A stretch of DNA of 12,553 bases from Patescibacteria group bacterium (GTDB lineage: Bacteria; Patescibacteriota; Microgenomatia; UBA12405; JAHJSD01): assembly GCA_018830585.1 (NCBI GenBank), contig JAHJSD010000041.1:1-12553 (forward strand), read 5' to 3'. Below, in pieces: positions 1 to 5,973 of this stretch. The position numbers and the translations under genes are program-made. The notes below the pieces were generated by a model, which did no database searches, had not been told where the DNA came from, and worked only from the letters and a program-made list of their open reading frames with translations. The stretch's first letter is position 1, and the number at the start of each line of letters is the position of its first letter.

Positions 1-368
1 ATTGGGTATCAAAAACGAAGATACATATGTCTTTTTTGATTTAGTAACGCATAACCAATATTGAAGCTCCGAAACCTACCGTGTCCTTCCGGCGTTGCCC
101 CTCAAAGTCCGAAGGACGAAGTGGGTAGCTCTTAGCGAAGGAGGAAAAGCCTCGGATGCCAAAGGGACCGCTTTGGGATTTTCACGAAGGCGGACTAAAA
201 GACCGAGGTGGGAGCAGATTATCCGGATCTTTGTCGGAAAAACACTTGCATCTTTTCCTGTTCCTTCCAAAAACAAAGGAGTTGCTCGAAGAAGGGAAAG
301 ACACCTCAAAACTGGCAGAAAGGTTAAAAATAGTTTAAAATTCCAAATTAGAGATTCTTTGAAGTCAT
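1..368. other. Gene-poor leading region with a repeat
   Basis: I see no credible gene here. Positions 77-146 carry a repeat whose left part (77-90, TACCGTGTCCTTCC) and right part (126-146, TAGC..TTAGCGAAGGAGGAA) match 5575-5610, where the two halves are adjacent. Here a 35-base block (91-125) sits between them. Short frames such as 156-338 look mostly like translated repeat, although their last ~20 codons (ending LAERLKIV) have a coding-like composition and could be the tail of a decayed gene. Confidence 0.5.
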
Positions 369-439
369 AGGCCCGTCGGTTAATGGCAAACCACAGCTCT
401 CCAAAAGCTGTACTGGGGGTTCAAGTCCCTCCGGGCCTG
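369..439 (+). tRNA. trnW: tRNA-Trp (anticodon CCA)
   Basis: A complete cloverleaf can be drawn. The acceptor stem AGGCCCG (369-375) pairs with CGGGCCT (432-438), with discriminator G439. The D stem is GGT/ACC (378-380 with 390-392) around a loop containing GG. The anticodon stem CAGCT/AGCTG (394-398 with 406-410) closes the 7-base loop CTCCAAA, so the anticodon is CCA (401-403), read as Trp. The T stem is GGGGG/CCCTC with loop TTCAAGT. The 3' CCA is not encoded. Discriminator G is usual for bacterial tRNA-Trp. In many bacteria trnW lies just upstream of secE; here it is about 9.4 kb away. Confidence 0.95.
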
Positions 440-473
440 CACTGAGCGATGGTGAGCGATTCTGACACCTTGA

Positions 474-499
474 AGGTGTATTTAATCACCTCCTTTTTT
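474..499 (+). terminator. Possible intrinsic terminator after tRNA-Trp
   Basis: AGGTG (474-478) pairs with CACCT (487-491) around an 8-base loop, followed by CC and six T (494-499). It overlaps a second small hairpin, ACACCTT-G-AAGGTGT (465-479). The stem is only 5 bp, so this is tentative. The rest of the gap to 628 shows nothing recognisable. Confidence 0.35.
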
Positions 500-628
500 G
501 ATAATCTCTATATTGAGAATATTGAGACTATCTTAAGATGACCAGCTTTTTCATACAATCAAAGTTCACTAGCCCTTGCTGCATCAAATGATCGAGCCGG
601 CGTTACTTTTTAAAAACTAACAAAAATT

Positions 629-1147
629 CTAAGAATTAGTAAGGCAAAGACAGCCAAGCCTAACGCATGACGCAGAATGTAACGAAAATTGATTTAATTC
701 TAAAGGGCCAGTCTTAACAATTTTGCTCAATTCTTCACGATAGGCATTCCCTAAACACAAATCCTTTCTTAAAAAACAAGGATAAACATTTCCATCAACA
801 TCCAATACAAAATTTTGACTTCCCATCGGACAGGAAATTGATTTTGGTTTTTTGCCTCTGATCAAATCAATGGTATTTTTTAGGTAAAGGATCAACTCCG
901 GTTTATTCATGCTCTTTATCCAAAAAGTTATTTCTTTTTCTAAAAAAACTAAAGTTGAATTGTTGATTTTTTTTAAATCAAGGTCGCCCTTATTCTTTGC
1001 CTTATTGCCAATATCCAAGAAATTGAGCCATAAATCAATTTTTCTCTCCTGACAAAATTTTACCATGGGACGAATTGACGAAATATTTTTTTTGGTGATT
1101 AATTGCTGGATTTGGATCGACATCCTTTTCGGTCTCACTTTCAGCAA
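629..1147 (-). pseudogene. 5'-truncated radical SAM/SPASM protein fragment
   Basis: The readable 172 residues match the C-terminal half of a radical SAM protein with a SPASM-type cysteine domain. There is a helix-strand stretch (about residues 9-45, SIQIQQLITKKNI then IDLWLNFLDIG), then CPMGSQNFVLDVDGNVYPC (106-124), and further cysteines at 131, 161, 166 and 168. In the family such cysteines bind auxiliary Fe-S clusters. The N-terminal barrel with the CxxxCxxC SAM-cluster motif is absent. The first possible start is a TTG (1147) with no Shine-Dalgarno site. The frame stays open upstream and coding-like (LVLRGVSNLL) until a TAG inside the REP unit near 1202-1204, so the gene appears cut where the repeat begins. 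No missing 5' half is found beyond the transposase. Substrate unknown; probably non-functional. Confidence 0.65.
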
Positions 1148-1185
1148 ATTACTGACACCCCTTAAAACTAATTGTGTTTGACCAC

Positions 1186-1308
1186 GTATTTCGGGACGGG
1201 GCTAAGATTATTACATCAACGCGTCGGTATTTCGGTATTTCGGGACGGGGCTAAGTATTTCGTATTTCGAGTATTTCGGGACGGGGCTAAGATTCTTGCA
1301 TCAACGCG
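1186..1308 (+). repeat. Left REP-like array beside the transposase
   Basis: Three copies of a 21-base unit containing TTCGGGACGGGGCTAAG lie at 1186-1206, 1235-1255 and 1271-1291. The first and third continue into a shared tail (ATT.TT.CATCAACGCG), making 38-base copies (1186-1223 and 1271-1308) that differ at two positions. Between the units are partial TATTTCG heptamers. The array ends 22 bases before the transposase ATG. Its core is the reverse complement of 1994-2007, on the other side of the gene. Confidence 0.85.
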
Positions 1309-1330
1309 GAAAAAGTACTAACATCTTTTT

Positions 1331-1963
1331 ATGACTAGGATGGCTCGTCTTGATTTTTCAAACGGTTTTTTCCATGTTTTTAATCGAGGGTTAAATAAAC
1401 GGAATGTCTTTTTGGCTAACAACGATTATCAGTACTTTCTTGAGAAAATTAAGTTTTTGCTTGGAGAGTTAGACCACCGGGTCTACTGTTATTGCCTTTT
1501 ACCCAACCATTATCATCTCCTGGTCGAAACAAAAAGAGAAAAGTTATCGAAACTGATGAGCAGGTTATTAACAAGCTATGGCAACTACTTTAATAGGAAA
1601 TACTTTAGAAGCGGCCCAATTTTTCAAGATCGGTTCAAAAGTATAGTTATCCAAAAAGAATCCTACTTTTTTGAATTATCACGATACATTCATCTTAACC
1701 CGGTTAAACTTGGTTTAGCGGTTAAGGCGGAAGACTATCCTTACTCCAGCCTGAATGAAATCGTTTTTAAAAACGGGTACGGGATTGTTCATCAGGAAAG
1801 TGTTTCAGAGTTAATAGGCAAAGAAGAGAAAGATTTAAAAAACTATTTAAACTTTATTTATCAAGGAATTGATTTAGACTTGGAGGAGCACAACCCCTTT
1901 AGATCTTTAGAAGAAATATTGGGTTCAGCAAAATTCAACACTGCTCAATTTAAAAAGATGTGA
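1331..1963 (+). CDS. REP-associated tyrosine transposase (RAYT, Y1/HUH family)
   Basis: This is a 210-residue single-strand DNA transposase of the IS200-like Y1 superfamily, REP-associated (TnpA-REP/RAYT) branch. Features seen: the family opening FFHVFNRG (residues 13-20); the metal-binding HUH motif as H60-Y61-H62 in LLPNHYHLLV; candidate catalytic tyrosines Y83 and Y86 in SYGNYFNRKYFRSGPIFQDR; and the RAYT signature LSRYIHLNPVKLGL (117-129) followed by DYPYSSL. All family motifs are intact and the length is normal for the group, so it may be active. In the family, the enzyme nicks and joins single-stranded REP palindromes. Here the gene has REP-like arrays on both sides in opposite orientation, the usual arrangement for a RAYT and its cognate repeats. 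ATG start at 1331; no clear Shine-Dalgarno site. Confidence 0.9.
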   Translation: MTRMARLDFSNGFFHVFNRGLNKRNVFLANNDYQYFLEKIKFLLGELDHRVYCYCLLPNHYHLLVETKREKLSKLMSRLLTSYGNYFNRKYFRSGPIFQDRFKSIVIQKESYFFELSRYIHLNPVKLGLAVKAEDYPYSSLNEIVFKNGYGIVHQESVSELIGKEEKDLKNYLNFIYQGIDLDLEEHNPFRSLEEILGSAKFNTAQFKKM

Positions 1964-1993
1964 TAGGTTTCCACGGATTCAAACGAGTTTGCC

Positions 1994-2121
1994 AGCCCCG
2001 TCCCGAAGTTAGCGAAGTTAGCGAAGTTACGAAGTTAGAAGTTAGGTCCCGAAGTTACGAAGTTAGCCGAAGTTCGCGAAGTTCGTTCGAAGTTCAGCGT
2101 CCCGAAGTTCCCGAAGTTCCT
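1994..2121 (-). repeat. Right REP-like array, inverted relative to the left
   Basis: AGCCCCGTCCCGAA (1994-2007) is the exact reverse complement of the core of the left units. After it come many degenerate short units of the type GCGAAGTTA, CCCGAAGTT and GCGAAGTTC up to about 2121, including partial GTCCCGAAGTT copies near 2046-2056 and 2099-2109. On the minus strand these read as AACTTCG heptamer-like units, parallel to but different from the TATTTCG units of the left array. The array lies between the transposase stop and the end of the DedA-type gene. Confidence 0.8.
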
Positions 2122-2156
2122 TGACCAAATCACCGACAAAGTCTTCCCCAAAAAAA

Positions 2157-2825
2157 CTACTTCGTCTTTCTCAAAGAAGCCAGCCATTTTTTCCTTTGGC
2201 TGTAAGCCCAGAGCAAAGCAACTGCTCCTGAAAGGACAAAAGCAATGCTCAGAATCATTTCCCACTTATCCAAGCCTTCGGAAATGCCAAACAAGGCTTC
2301 CCCGCTCTGCCAGCCCAACCAGCCAAGAAGCATTCCCCGAACCAACAGCCCTAAAGCAGTGTAAAGATAAAAACTGACCGGCTTGATCCTGACTGCCCCG
2401 CAGGCAGCGGAAAACAGAACCGAAGGTACCACCGGAATTGCCCGGGAAGCAAAAATCACCAGCTCATCGGTGGCCTTACCTTTAAAATACTTGGTCTTAA
2501 TCGCCTCAACATCTTCCCAGGTGATCTCCAACCATCTGCTGAATTTATCAATCAGCCATTTGCCGCCAAACCAGGCGGCCAAATAAACCATGGTCGAGCC
2601 GATGGTCGAGCCGATCGAAAAAGGCAAGGCCGCTTTTAAAAAGATTTGCTTAAAAACAGCCAAAAATCCAAGGCTGTCTTTAGGAACAAACAAAAAACCG
2701 GCCGCCATCGGAATAATCGGCGAAGGAATCGGCACAATCACCTGCTCGATTAGCCCACCTAAAATAACGCTGGCCCAGCCGTTGTTTTTAATTACCGTAA
2801 AAAGGGTGTTGTTTAGATCAATCAT
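2157..2825 (-). CDS. DedA/VTT-family inner-membrane protein
   Basis: This 222-residue protein is strongly hydrophobic and matches the DedA (SNARE-associated, VTT) family. The N-terminal hydrophobic hairpin (about 17-46) carries the acidic residue E27 and a proline-rich loop (VPIPSPIIP, 31-39). A hydrophobic stretch follows at about 65-86. The family signature F-x2-R-x2-P is at F125..R128..P131 (FASRAIPVVPS), then a small-residue segment (AACGAV) and further membrane segments at about 152-172 and 188-207. The C-terminus is basic (KKWLASLRK). Family members are membrane transporters or lipid scramblase-like proteins, some acting on undecaprenyl phosphate or phosphatidylethanolamine; the substrate here cannot be told. 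ATG start at 2825. It is followed by the right REP array and is separated from the PHP gene by a 137 bp repeat. Confidence 0.85.
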   Translation of the reverse strand: MIDLNNTLFTVIKNNGWASVILGGLIEQVIVPIPSPIIPMAAGFLFVPKDSLGFLAVFKQIFLKAALPFSIGSTIGSTMVYLAAWFGGKWLIDKFSRWLEITWEDVEAIKTKYFKGKATDELVIFASRAIPVVPSVLFSAACGAVRIKPVSFYLYTALGLLVRGMLLGWLGWQSGEALFGISEGLDKWEMILSIAFVLSGAVALLWAYSQRKKWLASLRKTK

Positions 2826-2868
2826 TTTATAAGCTAAAAACTAAGGGCGAAAAGCAGGAACTAAACGC

Positions 2869-3006
2869 AAGTTTCGCGCTTTCTGTCATCGCGAGCGATC
2901 CCGATCCGATCAGGAGAGCGTGGCGATCTGGTGACGGATGAACTGAGATTGCCACGGTCGCTTGCGCTCCCTCGCAATGACAGTTACAGAGCGCAAGCGC
3001 GAAATT
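2869..3006. repeat. MITE-like imperfect palindrome, copy A
   Basis: An element of about 137 bp fills the spacer between the DedA and PHP genes. The outer ends AGTTTCGCGCTT (2870-2881) and AAGCGCGAAATT (2995-3006) are inverted repeats matching 11 of 12. Nested inside are CTGTCATCGCGAG (2883-2895) and CTCGCAATGACAG (2971-2983). The 101-base core matches the reverse complement of 9296-9396 with 6 differences by my count. It has no coding capacity. It looks like a non-autonomous palindromic element. The rest of the spacer (to 3096) is A/T-rich with nothing recognisable. Confidence 0.8.
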
Positions 3007-3096
3007 CGTACTAAAATCTAAAATCTTTCACGTTTTGTGTTTTTATTTTTTGCTTTTTAGATCTTAGTTTTTAATTTGGAAAAGTTCAATAACAGA

Positions 3097-4155
3097 CTAC
3101 CCCTTTGCTAACCTGACCGTACTCCAGCCTAAAAACAAATTTTCCTTTCTTTCGAGCATCTTCTCCGCCATACCGACGGTCTGCTTTACCATCCATTTTT
3201 CGGCAGCAAACTTTTTAAACCCTTCCTCATTGTGGGCGTCGCTTCCCCCGCTGGCCAAAAGATGATATTTCCCCACCAATTTCTTAATTGACTCTTGCTC
3301 TTCTCTCAGCTCTTCTTTTTCCCCTAAATTAATCCGGTAAAGATCATAGACTATCTCCGCTCCGTCAATCCTGCCTTCTTTAAAAATCTTCTCAACATTT
3401 TTCAAAGGAAAACCGGCTTTAGATTCCGACCAATGAGCCAAGATAGCAATTCCTCCCGCCCGGCAGATCAATTTGACCGAGTCGTCAAAGTCAAGATTCA
3501 CTTCTCTCTCGGAGTAAGCCCCGTGGTAAGGCGCGTTAGCCGAAAGGAAGAGTTGATAAAACGGCTGCCGGTAGGGGCTGTCGGGCTCGGCCGTCATCAC
3601 CTTGATCACCTCCTGGTAAAGCTTAAGTTTTTTAGGATCGGTTTTACCGGCGTTTTTCAAATCATCGATAAAAAATTGCATTCTTTCACTGTTCTCTTTC
3701 CTTTTTAACAAAGCGGCGACCAAATGAGGGCGCTGCATTGTTTTGCCAATAGCTTCTTCCCGGCAATCGTCAAAAGAAATGGTAAATCCATACCCTGCCA
3801 TTGCTTTGACCATTTTTTTCATCCTTTGGTTACAGTCGTCAACTACCTGGTGGCCATATTCAAGCAAGTCCTTGTTGGCAGGATCAATAAAAAGGCCAAT
3901 AATATGGAGATTGGGAACGGTCTTACCAACCAACTCTTTCGGCGGATCAGCGGAAATCTCTATGCCGACAATCCACTTGGTCGGGTGGTTTCTCAATTTA
4001 TCCAAAACGGCCAACTCTTCCTTCTCCGGGACCAAATCATGATCGGTGAAAGCGACAACACCAATATTGTTTTCCAAACAGGCATCAAGAGACTGGCGAT
4101 AAGTAGTTTTTCCATCAGAAAGGATTGTGTGGCTATGCAGGTCTTGGTACATCAT
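3097..4155 (-). CDS. PHP-domain metal-dependent phosphoesterase
   Basis: The 352-residue protein has the polymerase-and-histidinol-phosphatase (PHP) metal-site motifs in order: DLHSHTILSDG (5-15; H7, H9), FTDHD (36-40; D38, H39), GIE (64-66; E66), RPHLV (142-146; H144), LAHWSE (239-244; H241) and SGGSDAHN (302-309; D306, H308). These would hold a multinuclear metal centre that hydrolyses phosphoesters. The closest functional type is the stand-alone PHP group that includes the YciV/RNase AM-like 5'-nucleases and nucleotide phosphatases; the substrate is not determined. A charged insertion (about 150-220) lies between RPHLV and LAHW. It follows nrdG on the same strand with a 65-base gap, so co-transcription is likely and a nucleotide- or RNA-related role would fit. 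The start is the first of two adjacent ATG codons; no Shine-Dalgarno site. Confidence 0.85.
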   Translation of the reverse strand: MMYQDLHSHTILSDGKTTYRQSLDACLENNIGVVAFTDHDLVPEKEELAVLDKLRNHPTKWIVGIEISADPPKELVGKTVPNLHIIGLFIDPANKDLLEYGHQVVDDCNQRMKKMVKAMAGYGFTISFDDCREEAIGKTMQRPHLVAALLKRKENSERMQFFIDDLKNAGKTDPKKLKLYQEVIKVMTAEPDSPYRQPFYQLFLSANAPYHGAYSEREVNLDFDDSVKLICRAGGIAILAHWSESKAGFPLKNVEKIFKEGRIDGAEIVYDLYRINLGEKEELREEQESIKKLVGKYHLLASGGSDAHNEEGFKKFAAEKWMVKQTVGMAEKMLERKENLFLGWSTVRLAKG

Positions 4156-4220
4156 AAAAAACTTAAAAGTTAAAATTGAATCTTAAAAGGCAAAGGTTTC
4201 CTCAGGCTGCCTTCCCGGAT

Positions 4221-4976
4221 TCAACTGTTGTATTCTATCGTAAAAGAAGTTCTTTTCCCAACCCCTGATAGAAAGCCTTCTATTTTCCGGGAAGAATACG
4301 GCATTACTTGCTCGAAGTCCGTATCCAAGGTGTTTTCGGAACGAAAATCCTGCCACTGCCAGGAAAAATTTTCTGCCGAAGGCCGGTGTTTTTTAACTAA
4401 CTCCCCCAATTGCTCCGTCATTTGAATCAAAGTTTTTTGATCGTGAATCGTCGGAACAATCGTCGTTCTAACTTTAATTGCTAAGCCGGATTTCAAGATA
4501 ATCTTTAAAGATTTTTTCACCTTTTGATACAATAAAGATCCGCGATCGCGGGTCCTAATGTTATTGCCAACAAGGCTGGAGTAATTTTCCCAGGGAACTT
4601 TAAAATCAATTGCCCAAAAATCTACCAACCTTTCCTCTATCAATTTTTCAACCACCTCAGGAAAACCACCATTGGTCTCAATCATTGTCTCTATTTTAAG
4701 CTCTTTTACCCTTCGACAGAAGTTGGCCAGATCTTTTTGCAATGTCGGTTCTCCACCGGTAACTACCACCAAATCTAACCAGTCCTTCCTGGAATTCAGG
4801 TCGGTCAAGATCTTTGATTCGGTAATCATTTTGACCTTTTTAATCTTTTCGGGCAAAACTAAGTGGGAATTATGGCAAAAAGGGCAACGAAAATTACACC
4901 CGGGAGTAAAAACAACCGCGGCAATTTTTCCCGGCCATTCAATCAAAGAGGTTGGTAAGTATCCGGCAATTTGCAC
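4221..4976 (-). CDS. nrdG: Anaerobic RNR-activating radical SAM protein (NrdG2-like)
   Basis: This 251-residue protein is a glycyl-radical-enzyme activase. It opens with IAGYLPTSLIEWPGKIAAVV, close to the NrdG2-type opening. The [4Fe-4S]/SAM motif CxxxCxxC is C27-NFR-C31-PF-C34, followed by HN, and the SAM-binding GGEP motif is at 74-77 (VVVTGGEPTL). In the family, reductive cleavage of SAM yields a 5'-deoxyadenosyl radical that takes a hydrogen from the partner's C-terminal glycine. Here that glycine would be on the separate 43-residue protein at 5780-5911. Start is GTG (4976) by alignment of the IAGYLP opening; no Shine-Dalgarno site. An ~800 bp repeat island separates it from its partner genes, so a shared transcript would carry many hairpins. 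PflA-type activases are related, but no pyruvate formate-lyase gene is present here. Confidence 0.85.
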   Translation of the reverse strand: MQIAGYLPTSLIEWPGKIAAVVFTPGCNFRCPFCHNSHLVLPEKIKKVKMITESKILTDLNSRKDWLDLVVVTGGEPTLQKDLANFCRRVKELKIETMIETNGGFPEVVEKLIEERLVDFWAIDFKVPWENYSSLVGNNIRTRDRGSLLYQKVKKSLKIILKSGLAIKVRTTIVPTIHDQKTLIQMTEQLGELVKKHRPSAENFSWQWQDFRSENTLDTDFEQVMPYSSRKIEGFLSGVGKRTSFTIEYNS

Positions 4977-4984
4977 AGTAATAG

Positions 4985-5527
4985 TTTAAAACATACGGGG
5001 CGGCTAATGTTCGAACCCTTCGATAAACTCAGGATCAAAGACCTGTCGAGAACCAAGTTAGACTCGGTTGAGAACCGTTTACGCCCCGGTGGGATCAGAG
5101 TCCTGCCTACCGGCAGGCAGGCTGCCCCTGGGGTGAAAGTCCCTCCATCCGTCATCCTGAGCCTGAGTTTACCGAACGGAGGAGAACGCCCCTCCCATTT
5201 CCCGTCATTCTGACCCTGAGGCTTTGTCGAATGGGGAAAAATCCCCTCACTCCCCCCGTCATTCTGAGCGTAGCGAAGAATCCCTTAATCGTTGGTACTT
5301 TGCTCTCTCGACGGGATCCTTCGTCGTAAGAACTTCCTCAGGATGACGGGGTTGCCTCTCTCCGCCATCCTGACCCGCTTCAGTGCGCGGAGCGCTTTGG
5401 GCGAGGAAAAGATCCCTGTCTGCCAGCTTGCCCGCCGGTAGGAGGGCAGGCAGGTAGCAGAGCGTGTCTGCTTTTCTAATTCCTAATCCCCAATGCTTAA
5501 TGATAAATGTTAAACGATCAAATAGAC
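4985..5527. repeat. Island of stacked REP-like palindromic repeats
   Basis: There is no real gene here. The stretch is a chain of short repeat units with a TCATyCTGA..GAAG-type core. They include a CCCTTCGATAAACTCAGGAT unit near 5017-5036; the palindrome CCTGCCTACCGGCAGGCAGG (5102-5121); GTCATCCTGAGCCTGAG near 5152; GTCATTCTGACCCTGAGG near 5204; GTCATTCTGAGCGTAGCGAA.. (5258-5284); CCTTCGTCGTAAGAACTTCC..AGGATGACGG near 5318-5349; and the GC-rich unit at 5430-5455. Bases 5259-5284 match the reverse complement of 11409-11434 exactly. The 5430-5455 unit matches the reverse complement of 11159-11184 with two differences. Apparent ORFs here (for example with CLPVGR) are translated repeats. Confidence 0.8.
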
Positions 5528-5732
5528 ACGAGTTTCGCACTTCAAACCCAATACACCTACTGTCATTCTGAATTTACCGTGTCCTTCCATAGCTATTAGC
5601 GAAGGAGGAATTCAGAATCAAACAGGGTTCAAAGGCTATGATCCTGAATCCACAGTACCATTCGATACGTGGCACGGCCCCGAAGGGATCCCCTTGGGGC
5701 AAGTTCAGGATGACAAGAACTGCGAAACTCGT
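5528..5732. repeat. 205 bp palindromic element with 12 bp terminal inverted repeats
   Basis: The ends ACGAGTTTCGCA (5528-5539) and TGCGAAACTCGT (5721-5732) are perfect inverted repeats. Inside are CTGTCATTCTGAATT (from 5559) and TTCAGGATGACA (near 5704-5715), a TACCGTGTCCTTCC..GAAGGAGGAA hairpin unit (5575-5610) also seen at 77-146, and a GC-rich hairpin CCCCGAAGGGATCCCCTTGG near 5680-5699. The outer motif AGTTTCGCACTT is shared with the 137 bp elements at 2869 and 9273, although the cores differ. It lies just downstream of the small glycyl-radical ORF. Confidence 0.7.
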
Positions 5733-5752
5733 AATAAAGAAAGAATGTTTAA

Positions 5753-5773
5753 TGGTCAATGAATAAATGACCA
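5753..5773 (-). terminator. Weak hairpin after the glycyl-radical ORF
   Basis: TGGTCA (5753-5758) pairs with TGACCA (5768-5773) across a 9-base loop, 7 bases beyond the stop codon at 5780. On the minus strand it is followed by a mixed T-rich stretch rather than a clean T run, so it may be only a weak terminator of the nrdD/glycyl-radical transcript. Confidence 0.3.
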
Positions 5774-5779
5774 AATAAA

Positions 5780-5911
5780 TTAGTATTTCTTTCTCATAGC
5801 AAACTCTTCCCTTTTGCCGTCGTTCCAGGAACTGACCGGCCGCAGATAGCCGACGATTCTGGAAAAAATCTCACAATGCTGACGGCAAAGAACCTTTTTT
5901 GCTTTCTTCAT
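5780..5911 (-). CDS. Stand-alone glycyl-radical domain of class III RNR (43 aa)
   Basis: This short ORF encodes just the C-terminal glycyl-radical segment normally fused to NrdD: FSRIVGYLRPVSSWNDGK (residues 16-33), then REEF and a terminal RKKY. The conserved R-x2-G-Y-x-RPV-x2-WN-x-GK-x2-EF pattern is complete, and G21 is the expected radical carrier. Cys9, His12 and Cys13 precede it and may complete a zinc site with cysteines at the end of NrdD. It starts at ATG 5911 with a good Shine-Dalgarno match (AAAGGGGGTG, 5915-5924; five bases between the G run and ATG) and ends in TAA. It lies 62 bases downstream of the nrdD stop, in another frame, with a 32 bp palindrome between. It therefore appears to be translated independently and to act in trans, as YfiD/GrcA does for pyruvate formate-lyase. 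It is too short for most automated gene calls. Confidence 0.85.
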   Translation of the reverse strand: MKKAKKVLCRQHCEIFSRIVGYLRPVSSWNDGKREEFAMRKKY

Positions 5912-5926
5912 CTTCACCCCCTTTAA

Positions 5927-5958
5927 AATACTCTAATGATTCGAATCATTAGAGTATT
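5927..5958. promoter_or_regulatory. 32 bp perfect palindrome between nrdD and the glycyl-radical ORF
   Basis: AATACTCTAATGATTC (5927-5942) is followed directly by its exact reverse complement (5943-5958), giving 16-base arms with no spacer. As RNA it folds into a 14 bp hairpin with a 4-base loop. On the minus strand it begins 15 bases after the nrdD stop and ends two bases before the Shine-Dalgarno sequence of the small ORF. It is A/T-rich and lacks a long T run, so a strong terminator is unlikely. It could be an RNA stabiliser, a control on relative expression, or a protein-binding site. It does not resemble the NrdR box. Confidence 0.8.
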
Positions 5959-5973
5959 GAAATTGTTAACCAA

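Noticed and set aside
156..338. 60-codon frame with a GGAGG upstream of its ATG, ending LAERLKIV
   Set aside because: The front half lies in or next to a repeat, the Shine-Dalgarno-like GGAGG is part of that repeat, and no family is recognisable. The last ~20 codons may be a gene remnant but this cannot be supported.
484..497. AATCACCTCCTTTT, resembling the 3' end of 16S rRNA
   Set aside because: There is no other 16S sequence upstream. The match is short and is better explained as part of the hairpin and T run after the tRNA gene, or as a chance minus-strand Shine-Dalgarno sequence without a gene.
1186..1308. Repeats with spacers, considered as a CRISPR array
   Set aside because: There are only three units, with irregular spacing, similar rather than unique spacers, no cas genes, and an adjacent REP-type transposase.
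3724..4173. Long plus-strand frames opposite the PHP gene
   Set aside because: They are antisense shadows of a gene whose metal-site motifs are clear on the minus strand.
4943..5540. Apparent ORFs on both strands in the repeat island, including ones reading CLPVGR or LSLSKG
   Set aside because: They are translations of palindromic repeat units that occur elsewhere in the window and lack any domain-like sequence.
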